This document shows positions 8,896 through 17,327 of a stretch of 33,550 bases of DNA, in pieces. The stretch's first letter is position 1, and each line of letters starts with the position of its first letter. Where the stretch lies: assembly GCA_040880235.1 (NCBI GenBank), contig JBBDIX010000027.1, positions 1 through 33,550 on the forward strand. Direction: 5' to 3'. The notes under the pieces are model-generated. The model was not told the DNA's origin, searched no databases, and worked only from the letters and a program-made list of their open reading frames with translations. Origin of the DNA: JBBDIX01 sp040880235. GTDB lineage: Bacteria; Actinomycetota; Nitriliruptoria; Nitriliruptorales; Nitriliruptoraceae. The position numbers were made by a program, and so were the translations under genes.

Positions 8896-9617
8896 CGCCA
8901 TTCCTCCAGGTCGTGCATCGGATCGGGGCGGGGCCCGAAGAGGTCCGTACCGATCCGGACCATCGTTGCTCCTTCGGCCACTGCGGCCTCGAGGTCTGCG
9001 GACATCCCCATCGACAGTTCTCGGACCGTCGGGTCGGTGGTCACGATCTCGTCGCGCAGTCCTCGCAGGGTCGCGAAGTGAGCGCGCGCGACCGTGACCG
9101 GGTCCTGCCCCGGGGACGGTAGCGGTGGCACCGTCATCAGTCCCCTCACCTCGACGTTCGGCAGACCCTGAGCGTAGGCGACGAGCTGCTCGGTCTCGGG
9201 GACCCGGCACCCTCCCTTCGCCGGGTCGGCTCCCACGTTGACCTGGATGAGCACCGGCTGCACGAGATGTCGCTGGCTGGCCCGGGCCTGGATCGCATCG
9301 GCGAGCCGTGGGCGGTCCAGCGAGTGGATCAGCACGTTGCCGTCCACCACGTCGCGGACCTTGTTGCGCTGGAGCTGACCGACGAGGTGCCAGGTCACGT
9401 CCGGGAGTTCCTCGCGCTTCGCGACGAGTTCCGCGACCCGATTCTCCCCGAGGTCGTGGACCCCGAGATCGACGATCTCCCGAGCCGCCTCGACGGAACG
9501 GGTCTTGGTGATCCCCACGAGTGTCACCTCATCCGGTGCCCGTCCCGCGTCCCGTGCCGCGAGGCGGATGCGCTCCCGGACCGCCGCCAGGCGACTCGCG
9601 GCCCCACCGGCATCCAT
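8892..9617 (-). CDS. yggS: YggS/PLPBP pyridoxal phosphate homeostasis protein
   Basis: A 241-aa single-domain PLP-binding protein with the fold of alanine racemase's N-terminal barrel. The PLP lysine is K38 in VGITKTR; HDLGENRVAE, WHLVGQLQRNK, SMGMSADLEAAV and VRIGTDLFG are the family motifs in order. Family members regulate free PLP and amino-acid pools and have no known catalysis. The ATG at 9617 overlaps the pgeF stop by one nucleotide (TGATG); a longer open frame upstream lies within pgeF. It is in the usual place between pgeF and sepF. Confidence 0.95.
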   Translation of the reverse strand: MDAGGAASRLAAVRERIRLAARDAGRAPDEVTLVGITKTRSVEAAREIVDLGVHDLGENRVAELVAKREELPDVTWHLVGQLQRNKVRDVVDGNVLIHSLDRPRLADAIQARASQRHLVQPVLIQVNVGADPAKGGCRVPETEQLVAYAQGLPNVEVRGLMTVPPLPSPGQDPVTVARAHFATLRGLRDEIVTTDPTVRELSMGMSADLEAAVAEGATMVRIGTDLFGPRPDPMHDLEEWR

Positions 9618-10357
9618 CACCTGCCCTGCCGCACGACGATGCCGACGAGGCGTCCGGCCGTCGGATCCGCGCGATGACTGAACCACTGCCGGTCTGGATC
9701 GCAGCGCGTGCACGCCTCGAACGAGGTCACCTCGACATCGAGTACGGACAGGCGGTGCATGACGGCCGCAGAGAGGTCGAGCGACGGGGTTCCCCACGTC
9801 GTGATCGCTGCCGCAGACGGGTCGTTCGCGACGAAGCTGTCGTGCATCTCGCGAGGCACCTCGTAACAGCAGCCACCGATGGACGGACCAACCACGGCGT
9901 CGATCGCCTTCGTTCCGACACCACGCAGTCGGGCCACGACCGCCTCCACGACTCCGAGCTCGATGCCACGTCGACCCGCATGCGCGACACCCACGGCGAC
10001 GTCCGAGGCGAACAGCACCGGGACACAGTCCGCGACCTGGACCACGAGCGGCACGTCGTGCCGTGTGGTGACCATCCCGTCCACCGCTCGATGCTCGGCC
10101 CCGTCAGGAGTGTCCTCACCGACGACCGCGACCGAGGCGCCGTGGACCTGACCCATCCACTGCCACGACGCGACGGGGAACCCGATCTCTGCCGCGACGG
10201 CCCGGCGATCGGCAGCCAGACGCGTCGGCGCATGGGGACGCCGGTGGGAGAGGTTGCCGGCCTGCCCCACGGAGGAGGCGTCGTGCGCGGGCCTGCCCGT
10301 GAACCACCCACGCACGTCCGCTGGACCCAGGTCCACGGAGTGAACGGGAATCGTCAC
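9617..10357 (-). CDS. pgeF: Laccase-domain peptidoglycan editing factor / polyphenol oxidase family
   Basis: A 246-aa YfiH-type protein. E. coli YfiH (PgeF) removes muropeptide precursors wrongly carrying L-Ser; other members have purine nucleoside or laccase activities, so the in vivo role here is not certain. The three metal ligands are visible: H72 in GQVHG, C111 in ADCVP and H126 in AHAGRRG; GPSIGGCCYEV follows. The canonical AHAGWRG is AHAGRRG here. The GTG at 10357, 16 nt after the ftsZ stop, is chosen since the longer frame (to 10414) would overlap ftsZ with an unrelated sequence. Its place directly after ftsZ is conserved in Actinobacteria and Firmicutes. Confidence 0.92.
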   Translation of the reverse strand: MTIPVHSVDLGPADVRGWFTGRPAHDASSVGQAGNLSHRRPHAPTRLAADRRAVAAEIGFPVASWQWMGQVHGASVAVVGEDTPDGAEHRAVDGMVTTRHDVPLVVQVADCVPVLFASDVAVGVAHAGRRGIELGVVEAVVARLRGVGTKAIDAVVGPSIGGCCYEVPREMHDSFVANDPSAAAITTWGTPSLDLSAAVMHRLSVLDVEVTSFEACTRCDPDRQWFSHRADPTAGRLVGIVVRQGR

Positions 10358-10373
10358 GCGGCGATCCGTCCGT

Positions 10374-11531
10374 TCAGCGCAGGAACGACGGCACGTCCAG
10401 GTCGTCCTCGTCACCGGCGTCGAAGACGATGCGTTCGCGAGGGGCCGGCCGTTCGGTGGGCGCAGGACGGAACACGTCGTCCTCGTCGTCGTCCTCCGAG
10501 GCCGGGGTCGAGGCGGCCGCAGCGGCGGCCTCCTGCACGCGCTTCTCTGCCACGAATGCCCCCGTCTGCTCCAGGGGTGCGTCGACCTCGGCGAACCCCG
10601 CGGCGATCACGGTCACCTTGACCTCGTCGCCGAGCGAGTCGTCGATGACCGCGCCGAAGATGATGTTCGCGTCGCCGTCTGCGGCGTCGGTGATGACGTC
10701 GGCCGCCTCGTTCACCTCGAACAGACCCAGGTCGCTACCACCTGCGAGCATGAGCAGCACGCCCCGGGCTCCGTCGATGGAGGCCTCCAGCAGCGGTGAG
10801 GAGATGGCGAGTCGCGCCGCCTCGAGGGCACGGGACTCGCCACGCGCCTTGCCGATGCCCATCAGTGCGCTGCCCGCATCCTTCATGACGGTCCGCACGT
10901 CGGCGAAGTCGAGGTTGATCAACCCGGGGGTGGTGATCAGGTCGGTGATCCCCTGGACGCCCTGGAGCAGCACGTCGTCCGCGAGGCGAAACGCCTGGAC
11001 GACGGACGTCTCGCCGTCGGCGACCTGCAGGAGTCGGTCGTTCGGGATGACGATGAGGGTGTCGACCGCATCCTTCAGCCGCTGCACACCATCATCGGCC
11101 TGCTTCGCCCGGCGCCGGCCCTCGAACGTGAAGGGGCGGGTCACCACGCCGATCGTCAGTGCGCCGACCTCCCGCGACATCTTCGCCACCAGCGGTGCCG
11201 CACCGGTGCCGGTGCCACCACCTTCACCGGCGGTGACGAAGACCATGTCCGCACCCTTGAGCACGTCCAGGATCTCGTCCTGGTGGTCCTCGGCCGCCTG
11301 GCGACCCACCTCGGGGTCCGCGCCGGCGCCCAGCCCACGCGTCAGTTCACGGCCGATGTCGAGCTTGACGTCCGCGTCGGACATCAGCAGGGCCTGCGCG
11401 TCGGTGTTGATCGCGATGAACTCGACACCGCGGAGACCCGCGTCGATCATCCGGTTGACGGCATTGACCCCACCACCACCGATGCCCACGACCTTGATGA
11501 CGGCCAGGTAGTTGTTGGGATTCGCCGCCAC
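10374..11531 (-). CDS. ftsZ: Cell division protein FtsZ
   Basis: A 385-aa tubulin-like GTPase that forms the division ring. The N-terminus NYLAVIKVVGIGGGGVNAVN is typically actinobacterial. The tubulin signature GGGTGTG is at 104-110 and the T7 synergy loop NLDFADV at 206-212. A variable acidic linker (about 320-375) leads to the C-terminal peptide DLDVPSFLR at 377-385, the likely SepF/FtsW docking segment. Two in-frame GTGs compete: 11546 and 11531. I choose 11531 because GAGGAGG lies 6 nt before it and homologues start with MAA-NYLAV. The gene is preceded by a 206-bp gap with a probable promoter and a perfect inverted repeat, so it can be expressed separately from the upstream mur genes. 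Confidence 0.98.
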   Translation of the reverse strand: MAANPNNYLAVIKVVGIGGGGVNAVNRMIDAGLRGVEFIAINTDAQALLMSDADVKLDIGRELTRGLGAGADPEVGRQAAEDHQDEILDVLKGADMVFVTAGEGGGTGTGAAPLVAKMSREVGALTIGVVTRPFTFEGRRRAKQADDGVQRLKDAVDTLIVIPNDRLLQVADGETSVVQAFRLADDVLLQGVQGITDLITTPGLINLDFADVRTVMKDAGSALMGIGKARGESRALEAARLAISSPLLEASIDGARGVLLMLAGGSDLGLFEVNEAADVITDAADGDANIIFGAVIDDSLGDEVKVTVIAAGFAEVDAPLEQTGAFVAEKRVQEAAAAAASTPASEDDDEDDVFRPAPTERPAPRERIVFDAGDEDDLDVPSFLR

Positions 11532-11651
11532 TGCGGGCCTCCTCACGGACCCGGCACCGTCTCCCGGGCCCTGTCGCCACCGGTGCGGAAGCAGGTGACA
11601 GGGGTGACACGGGGGCCGAACTCAGGGTCGGTCGTGCTCGTCGTCGGTCGA

Positions 11652-11676
11652 TTTCCGAGGTCTGTACCCTCGGAAA
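11652..11676 (-). repeat. Perfect 9-bp inverted repeat in the ftsZ leader
   Basis: TTTCCGAGG and CCTCGGAAA form a perfect 9-bp inverted repeat with a 7-nt loop. It lies about 13 nt downstream of the candidate ftsZ -10 and 120 nt upstream of the start. It has no following T-run, so a simple terminator is unlikely. An operator or an RNA hairpin at the 5' end of the ftsZ message is possible. Confidence 0.75.
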
Positions 11677-11689
11677 CAGGTCTCGGGCG

Positions 11690-11719
11690 ACGGTAGACGT
11701 CGCCCACGGCGAGGGTCAA
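11690..11719 (-). promoter_or_regulatory. Candidate ftsZ promoter
   Basis: On the minus strand TTGACC (11714-11719) is followed after 18 nt by TACCGT (11690-11695), a good actinobacterial housekeeping-type pair (five of six -35 bases, TANNNT -10). Transcription would start near 11683, giving a leader of about 150 nt that includes the inverted repeat at 11652-11676. Confidence 0.5.
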
Positions 11720-11737
11720 GTGTCCTCGTCGCCGGGG

Positions 11738-12484
11738 TCACGGTACTACGACCACTGGCGCGGATGGTGCACGTACGTCCACGTGGTCGACCGGTGTGTC
11801 CCCGAGGTCCTCGAGGACCACACCGATCGCTCGCACCTTCTCGTCGATCCGCTCGGCGCGCCCGAAGCGCACACGGACGGCCCGGTGCAGGACGAGCGTG
11901 AGTTCGTCGGCGCCGGACGCCTCGTAGACGCGGACCTCGGCGCGCAGTGGGCCGGACAGTCCTCGCCACGCGAGCACGGCGTTGTGGAGCGCCGGCCGTG
12001 TGGTCGCCGACTCACCCACGTCGGGGGGACGTGTGTCGAGTTCGACCACGGGCAGGCCCTCGACGGACCCCACGTCGATGACCACCCCCTGGCGGTCGAC
12101 CAGGACCACCCGTGACGTTCCACGCACCTCGAGCGCCGGGACGCGTTCGACCACGGTGACGGTGAGCGTGTCGAAGGAGGTCCTCGCCACCGTGGCGGTC
12201 CGGACCAGTGGCAGCCCGGCGACGCGCTCGGCGAGGGTACCGACGCGAACCGTCACGAGCGTGGTTCGCGCGGGCAGGTCCAGAGCCGTCAGGACCTCGT
12301 CGCGCTCCAGGCGGTCGAGCCCCACGACCTCGACGTGCTCCACGTCGACCAGTCCCCCGCGCTCGATCCCCACGACCCCGCCGACGACCGTGACGGCGAG
12401 CAGCACCCACAGGACCCGACGACGACGACGTCCACGCTGTTCGTCGTGCAGCGCGCGCCGACGTGCGGCGATGCGCTCATCCAT
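11738..12484 (-). CDS. ftsQ: FtsQ/DivIB divisome protein
   Basis: A 248-aa bitopic membrane protein that links the FtsL-FtsB complex and FtsW/FtsI to the divisome. It has a basic cytoplasmic N-terminus, a single membrane segment at about 24-41, a POTRA domain at about 46-115 (VEHVEVVGLDRLERDEVL start) and the beta domain thereafter. The ATG at 12484 overlaps the murB stop by 8 nt. The order murB-ftsQ-ftsZ without an intervening ddl or ftsA is normal for Actinobacteria. The family is poorly conserved, but position and topology make the call safe. Confidence 0.93.
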   Translation of the reverse strand: MDERIAARRRALHDEQRGRRRRRVLWVLLAVTVVGGVVGIERGGLVDVEHVEVVGLDRLERDEVLTALDLPARTTLVTVRVGTLAERVAGLPLVRTATVARTSFDTLTVTVVERVPALEVRGTSRVVLVDRQGVVIDVGSVEGLPVVELDTRPPDVGESATTRPALHNAVLAWRGLSGPLRAEVRVYEASGADELTLVLHRAVRVRFGRAERIDEKVRAIGVVLEDLGDTPVDHVDVRAPSAPVVVVP

Positions 12485-13406
12485 GACGTGGTGCGGTGAG
12501 GTCCTCGCCGACGGACACGACCTCCGGTGTCAGGTCGACACCATGCACCTCGCGTACCCGTTCCCGTACACGCCGGATCAGGTCGGCCACGTCCGCCGCC
12601 GTGGCACCCGGACGGGTCACGATGAAGTTGGCGTGCCGTTCGGACACCCGAGCGCCACCGGCCACCAGACCGCGGGCACCCGCACGGTCGATGAGTTCCC
12701 CCGCCGACTGGCCGGGCGGGTTGGTGAACACCGAACCACAGTTTGGCTCGGAGAGCGGCTGGTGTTCACGTCGCCACGCACGGATCTCTTCGACCTCACG
12801 CCGCAGTTCGGCGGCATCCCCGGGCCGCAGCGCGAGCGTGGCCGACACCACGACGGCATCATCGGGCAGGGCGCTGTGGCGATACCCGAGGTCGAGCACG
12901 GCCGTGGGCCACGTCTCACGTGCACCGCTGCACAGTCGGACGACGTCCACCTCCACGAGGCACTCGGCCATGTCGCTGCCGTGCGCCCCGGCGTTCATCC
13001 GCACGGCACCTCCGACGGTCCCGGGCACGGAACTCGCCCACGCGAATCCTGCGAGGCCCTCGTCGGCGAGCCGGATCGCGAGGGCGGGCAGGGCGTACGC
13101 CGCTCCGACACGCACCGTGGAACCGTCGATCTCGAGCGTGCGAAACCCACGACCGAGCAGCACGCCCATCCCGGGAAACCCGTCGTCGGCCACCAACAGA
13201 TTGGATCCGCGGCCCACGACGAGCCAGGGCACCTCGTGCTGCGTGCAGACACGCCCGACGGTCGCGAGGTCCTCGTCGGTGTTCACGGTGACCAGCCATC
13301 GCAGCGGTCCTCCGACCCGCAGGGTCGTCAGGGATGCCGTGGCGACCCCCGCCTGCACGTCCTCGATGCCGCCAGCCCGCAGAGCGTCGGCCACCGCATC
13401 CGTCAT
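12477..13406 (-). CDS. murB: UDP-N-acetylenolpyruvoylglucosamine reductase (MurB)
   Basis: A 309-aa FAD enzyme that reduces UDP-GlcNAc-enolpyruvate to UDP-MurNAc with NADPH. FAD-binding elements are visible: VVGRGSNLLV near residues 73-82 and VPGTVGGAV near the middle, and the catalytic-serine segment NCGSVFTNP with SAGELIDRAG after it, which fits type I MurB. The ATG at 13406 overlaps the murC stop as ATGA; the longer open frame upstream is inside murC. Its position after murC is the usual actinobacterial arrangement. Confidence 0.96.
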   Translation of the reverse strand: MTDAVADALRAGGIEDVQAGVATASLTTLRVGGPLRWLVTVNTDEDLATVGRVCTQHEVPWLVVGRGSNLLVADDGFPGMGVLLGRGFRTLEIDGSTVRVGAAYALPALAIRLADEGLAGFAWASSVPGTVGGAVRMNAGAHGSDMAECLVEVDVVRLCSGARETWPTAVLDLGYRHSALPDDAVVVSATLALRPGDAAELRREVEEIRAWRREHQPLSEPNCGSVFTNPPGQSAGELIDRAGARGLVAGGARVSERHANFIVTRPGATAADVADLIRRVRERVREVHGVDLTPEVVSVGEDLTAPRHG

Positions 13407-14761
13407 CGACGAGCCCCAAGCCGTTCCAGCAGGGCCGGACCGACGTGTGTGACGTCGCCGGCACCGGTCACGAGCACGAGGTCGCCCGACCGCACGATCT
13501 GGAGCAACGTCTCGACCACGTCGGTGAGGTGCTCGACGTACGCCACCGTCGCACCGGCATCCACGGCGGCATCTGCCACGAGGCGGCCGGACACCCCCGG
13601 CACGGGCGACTCGCTCGACGCGTACACGTCGGTCACCACGACATGATCCGCGGCCGACGCGGCCCGGCCGAGCTCCGCTCCGAGCACCTCGGTACGCGAG
13701 TAGCGATGCGGCTGCACGACGACCACGACCCGCTGTGGGTCGAGGGATCGCGCCGCCGCGAGGGTCGCCCGCAGTTCGGTCGGGTGGTGCGCGTAGTCGT
13801 CGACGACCGAGATCCCGTCCACGGTTCCGAGTCGCTGGAATCGACGTGTCGCCCCGGCAAAGCGCACCAGGCCGCCCGCGGCCAGCTCGAGGTCGACGTC
13901 GAGCACTCGGCACACGGCCAGCGCTGCGGTGGCGTTGAGCACGTTGTGCCGGCCTGCCACCGACAGGTCGAAGCGCGTGACCCACTCCCCGTCGATCCGG
14001 ATCCGATGGCCACCCCCGTCCTCGGTCGCCACACGGACGTCGGCCCCCGCCCCGAACCCGTACGTCACGACCGGGTCATCGACGGCGTCGCGCAACGCGG
14101 TCGCACCGGCGTCGTCGGCACACAGGACGAGCGGCCCGCCTGCGGATCGGCGGTCGGAGAACGCCCTGAACGCCTCCATGACGGCGTCGAGGTCGCGGAA
14201 CTCGTCGGGATGGTCGAACTCGACGTTGGTCACGACCGCGACATCCGGACGGAACACGAGGAACGAACGGTCCGACTCGTCGGCCTCCGCGACGAACAGG
14301 GGGTCCGATCCGGCATGCGCGTTCGTTCCGCTCTCGTTGAGGGAACCGCCGATGGCGAAGCTCGGATCGCGTCCGGCCGCCTGCAGGGCCACGACCGCCA
14401 TCGACGTGGTCGTCGTCTTGCCGTGCGTGCCAGCGACCAGGATCCCGCGGTCGCCCTCCATGAGTTCGGCCAGCATCTCTGCCCGCCGGAGGACGGGCAG
14501 TCCGGCGCGGCGTGCCTCGACGACCTCCGGATTGTCGGAGGACACCGCCGTGGAGGTGACGACGATGTCCGCATCGGTCACGTTCGACGCGTCGTGCCCA
14601 ATCGTCACCTCCGCGCCGAGCGCCCGCAGTCCGTCGAGTGCACGACCGTCACGAAGGTCCGACCCGGTCACCCTACGTCCCCGCTGGAGCAGGATCCGGG
14701 CGATGCCCGACATCCCGGCCCCGCCGATGCCGACCAGGTGGACGATGCGCTCGTCGGTCAT
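13403..14761 (-). CDS. murC: UDP-N-acetylmuramate-L-alanine ligase (MurC)
   Basis: A 452-aa Mur ligase that adds L-Ala to UDP-MurNAc with ATP in the cytoplasm. The N-terminal Rossmann motif is VGIGGAGMSGIA (residues 10-21), characteristic of MurC. The ATP P-loop GTHGKTTTTS is at 111-120, and the central metal site VEFDHPDEF and the C-terminal DDYAHHPTE motif are present. The ATG at 14761 overlaps the murG stop as ATGA. Length matches the family. Confidence 0.97.
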   Translation of the reverse strand: MTDERIVHLVGIGGAGMSGIARILLQRGRRVTGSDLRDGRALDGLRALGAEVTIGHDASNVTDADIVVTSTAVSSDNPEVVEARRAGLPVLRRAEMLAELMEGDRGILVAGTHGKTTTTSMAVVALQAAGRDPSFAIGGSLNESGTNAHAGSDPLFVAEADESDRSFLVFRPDVAVVTNVEFDHPDEFRDLDAVMEAFRAFSDRRSAGGPLVLCADDAGATALRDAVDDPVVTYGFGAGADVRVATEDGGGHRIRIDGEWVTRFDLSVAGRHNVLNATAALAVCRVLDVDLELAAGGLVRFAGATRRFQRLGTVDGISVVDDYAHHPTELRATLAAARSLDPQRVVVVVQPHRYSRTEVLGAELGRAASAADHVVVTDVYASSESPVPGVSGRLVADAAVDAGATVAYVEHLTDVVETLLQIVRSGDLVLVTGAGDVTHVGPALLERLGARR

Positions 14762-15897
14762 GACGATCCCCTGCTCGGGTCGAGGGACGAGTACACCAGC
14801 CGGGCCACGTTCTCCGCCGCATCCCGCCGACCGAAGGCGTGCGCAGCGAGGCTCATCCGTTCCAGGGCAGCCGGCGAGTCGATCAGCGGCTTGACCGCAC
14901 CGACGAGCGAACGCCCGTCGAGCGCGCGATCCTCGATGACGACGGTGCCACCCGCACGCTCCAGCGCACGGGCGTTCTCCATCTGGTGGTCTGCCGTCGC
15001 GTGCGGATACGGAACCATCACCGAGGGGATTCCCAGTGCCGAGAGTTCCGCCAGCGACGTCGCACCGGCACGACACACGACGACGTCCGCGGCGGCATAC
15101 GCATCGGCCATCGAGTCGATGAAGTCGACCACGGACGCATGCGGCCCTCGATGCCGTTCACGGGTCCGCGCCCACATCGTCGCCGTGCTCTCGAAGTTGG
15201 CGCGCCCGGTGGCGTGCAGGATCTGCAGTTCGGCGTCACCCCAGAGGTGATTGGCCGCGAGGATGGCTCGATTGATGGACCGGGCGCCCTGGCTCCCGCC
15301 GAACACGAGCAGCGTCGTACGGTCCGGACGCAGCCCGAAGCGCTCACGGGCCTCCGCGCGCGTCGCCTCGCGATCGAGGTGCAGGATCTCCTCCCGAACG
15401 GGATTGCCGGTCACCGCACACCGTTCGGCACGACGGAACGCCAACACGGTGCTCGGGATGCTGACGGCGATCCGGTCCGCCCAGCGCGCCGCCATGCGGT
15501 TGGACAGTCCGGGCACGGCGTTCTGCTCGTGGACGACCAGCGGCAACTGCAGGCGCCATGCCGCGCGGGCAGCCGGGTACGCCACGAACCCCCCGAACGC
15601 GACGACCCCGACCACCTGATGCTCTCGCGCGTACTGCATGCACCGTCGTACGGCCCGACGGGTCGCAAAGGGCACGGTCAGCAGCCGAGGTGACAGGCGC
15701 CGTGGAACCGACACCGGGTGGGTCTCCAAAAACCGGAAGCCGGCCTCGGGCACGAGGGTCGCCTCCAGTCGGTTCGGGGAGCCGACGAACAGCGGTTCCA
15801 GGTCGGGGTCGAGCCGCTGCAGGGCACGCGCGACCGCGATCGCGGGGAACACGTGTCCGGCCGTTCCGCCGGCGGCGAACAGGACCGAGCGACTCAC
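14758..15897 (-). CDS. murG: MurG glycosyltransferase (lipid II synthase)
   Basis: A 379-aa GT28 enzyme that transfers GlcNAc from UDP-GlcNAc to lipid I at the inner face of the membrane. The glycine-rich GGTAGHVFPA (10-19) is the N-domain phosphate loop; HEQNAVPG, GGSQGARSIN and CRAGATSLAEL with DHQMENA are family motifs in order. The GTG at 15897 is selected over upstream in-frame codons because GGAGG ends 6 nt before it and it overlaps the ftsW stop as GTGA. Confidence 0.97.
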   Translation of the reverse strand: MSRSVLFAAGGTAGHVFPAIAVARALQRLDPDLEPLFVGSPNRLEATLVPEAGFRFLETHPVSVPRRLSPRLLTVPFATRRAVRRCMQYAREHQVVGVVAFGGFVAYPAARAAWRLQLPLVVHEQNAVPGLSNRMAARWADRIAVSIPSTVLAFRRAERCAVTGNPVREEILHLDREATRAEARERFGLRPDRTTLLVFGGSQGARSINRAILAANHLWGDAELQILHATGRANFESTATMWARTRERHRGPHASVVDFIDSMADAYAAADVVVCRAGATSLAELSALGIPSVMVPYPHATADHQMENARALERAGGTVVIEDRALDGRSLVGAVKPLIDSPAALERMSLAAHAFGRRDAAENVARLVYSSLDPSRGSS

Positions 15898-17327
15898 GAG
15901 CGACCTCCACGGTGGGTCTGCTGCTGGCGCGCTCCGGGTCGACGCGCCGGGACGTCGCGGGCGAGTGATGCGAGGATGCCGAGCGCCGCGAGGGTCACGA
16001 GCAGTGACGACCCCCCAACGGACACCAGCGGAAGGGTGACTCCCGTGATCGGCAGCAGCCCCGTCACCGTGCCGATGTTGACGAGCGCCTGCCCGACGAT
16101 CCACGCGGTGATCGCAAACGCAACCGTTCGGCCAAACGCATCCGGGACACGGTAGGCGACCCGCAGACCAAGCCCGAGCAGTGCCGTGAAGAGCACGAGC
16201 ACGCACAGGGCTCCGAGCAGGCCGAGCTCCTCCCCGATGATCGCGAAGATGAAGTCGGAGTCGGGGTTGGGGATGAAGTGCCACTTACCCCGGGACTCAC
16301 CGAGTCCGAGGCCGAACACCCCGCCGGATCCGAGGGCATACCGCGACTGCAGAAGCTGGAACCCCCCGTCGAGTGGCGCCGTCTCCGGGGACAGCCACCC
16401 GGTGATGCGCAGCATGCGGTACGGCGCGACGACGGTGAGCAGGGCGATGAGCACCGCACCGCCCAGTGCGAACCAGGCGACCATCCGCCCCGGCAGGCCC
16501 TCGATCCACAGCACGGCACCGACGATACCGGCGAGCAGGATCGTCGTGCCCAGGTCGGGCTGCAGCATCACGAGGAGTCCGACGACCCCGAGCACGGGCA
16601 GTGCGGGCACGAGCAGGTTGGCGAGGTCGTGCACCGTGCCGTCTGCGGGCCGTCGACGCTCGTAGGCGTGCGCCAACCACAGGAGTACGGCCAGCTTCGC
16701 GGCCTCTGAGGGCTGCACGGTCACCGAGCCGAGCCCGATCCACCGCTGCGCCCCGTACTGCATCACCCCGATCGACGGGACCAGTACGAGCCCGAGCCCG
16801 ACGATCGAGGCGACCAGCATCGGCAGCGACAGTGGCCGCCACCAGCGGTGGGGCAGCTTCGCCGCGACGACGAACACGACGCCGCCCACGACGGCCCACG
16901 TCGCCTGGCGACGGAACACCCGGAACGCGTCCCCCGATGCCGCGGCGTCGACGAACGACGCGGAGAAGCTCATCACCAGCCCGAACACGACGAGCAGGAT
17001 CGTCACGATCGTCAGCGCCGTGCCCTCCGCGCTCCACGCTCCGCGTCGTGCCGACGGGGAGACCGGGCGCACCTGGCGCGCCTGGCGCGCAGGTGGCTCT
17101 CGGTGAGCGGGTTCCCGACGTCGGGTCGACGGGGTCGACGGGGTCGAGTCCGGGTCCGGGGACGGCGGTGCCGCGACGGACGTTCGGGCTGCGGCCCGAG
17201 TTCGACGTGCGGCACGCTGTTGCCGCGCCGTTGGCGACGAGGACGTCGGCGACCCGCGCGTGGACGCCCGCGCTGTCCCAGGCGTTGCGGCCTCGGTCGA
17301 TCTCGAGCGCGGACGACGAGGATTCAT
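15894..17327 (-). CDS. ftsW: FtsW septal peptidoglycan glycosyltransferase (SEDS)
   Basis: A 477-aa SEDS protein that polymerises lipid II with FtsI at the septum. About ten hydrophobic segments occupy residues 103-460. Conserved SEDS elements are VQPSEAAKLA, LQPDLGTT and NPDSDFIFAIIGEELGL; the last holds the putative catalytic aspartate. The first 100 residues form an unusually long, Arg/Pro/Ser/Thr-rich cytoplasmic tail with short repeats (TPSTPST, QARQ-VR), expected to be disordered. The ATG at 17327 overlaps the murD stop as ATGA, which favours inclusion of this tail. The position between murD and murG identifies it as FtsW rather than RodA. Confidence 0.96.
   Translation of the reverse strand: MNPRRPRSRSTEAATPGTARASTRGSPTSSSPTARQQRAARRTRAAARTSVAAPPSPDPDSTPSTPSTRRREPAHREPPARQARQVRPVSPSARRGAWSAEGTALTIVTILLVVFGLVMSFSASFVDAAASGDAFRVFRRQATWAVVGGVVFVVAAKLPHRWWRPLSLPMLVASIVGLGLVLVPSIGVMQYGAQRWIGLGSVTVQPSEAAKLAVLLWLAHAYERRRPADGTVHDLANLLVPALPVLGVVGLLVMLQPDLGTTILLAGIVGAVLWIEGLPGRMVAWFALGGAVLIALLTVVAPYRMLRITGWLSPETAPLDGGFQLLQSRYALGSGGVFGLGLGESRGKWHFIPNPDSDFIFAIIGEELGLLGALCVLVLFTALLGLGLRVAYRVPDAFGRTVAFAITAWIVGQALVNIGTVTGLLPITGVTLPLVSVGGSSLLVTLAALGILASLARDVPARRPGARQQQTHRGGRS

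Noticed and set aside
11531..11546. Upstream GTG (11546) as the ftsZ start
   Set aside because: The Shine-Dalgarno GAGGAGG lies within the extra codons and is ideally placed for 11531.
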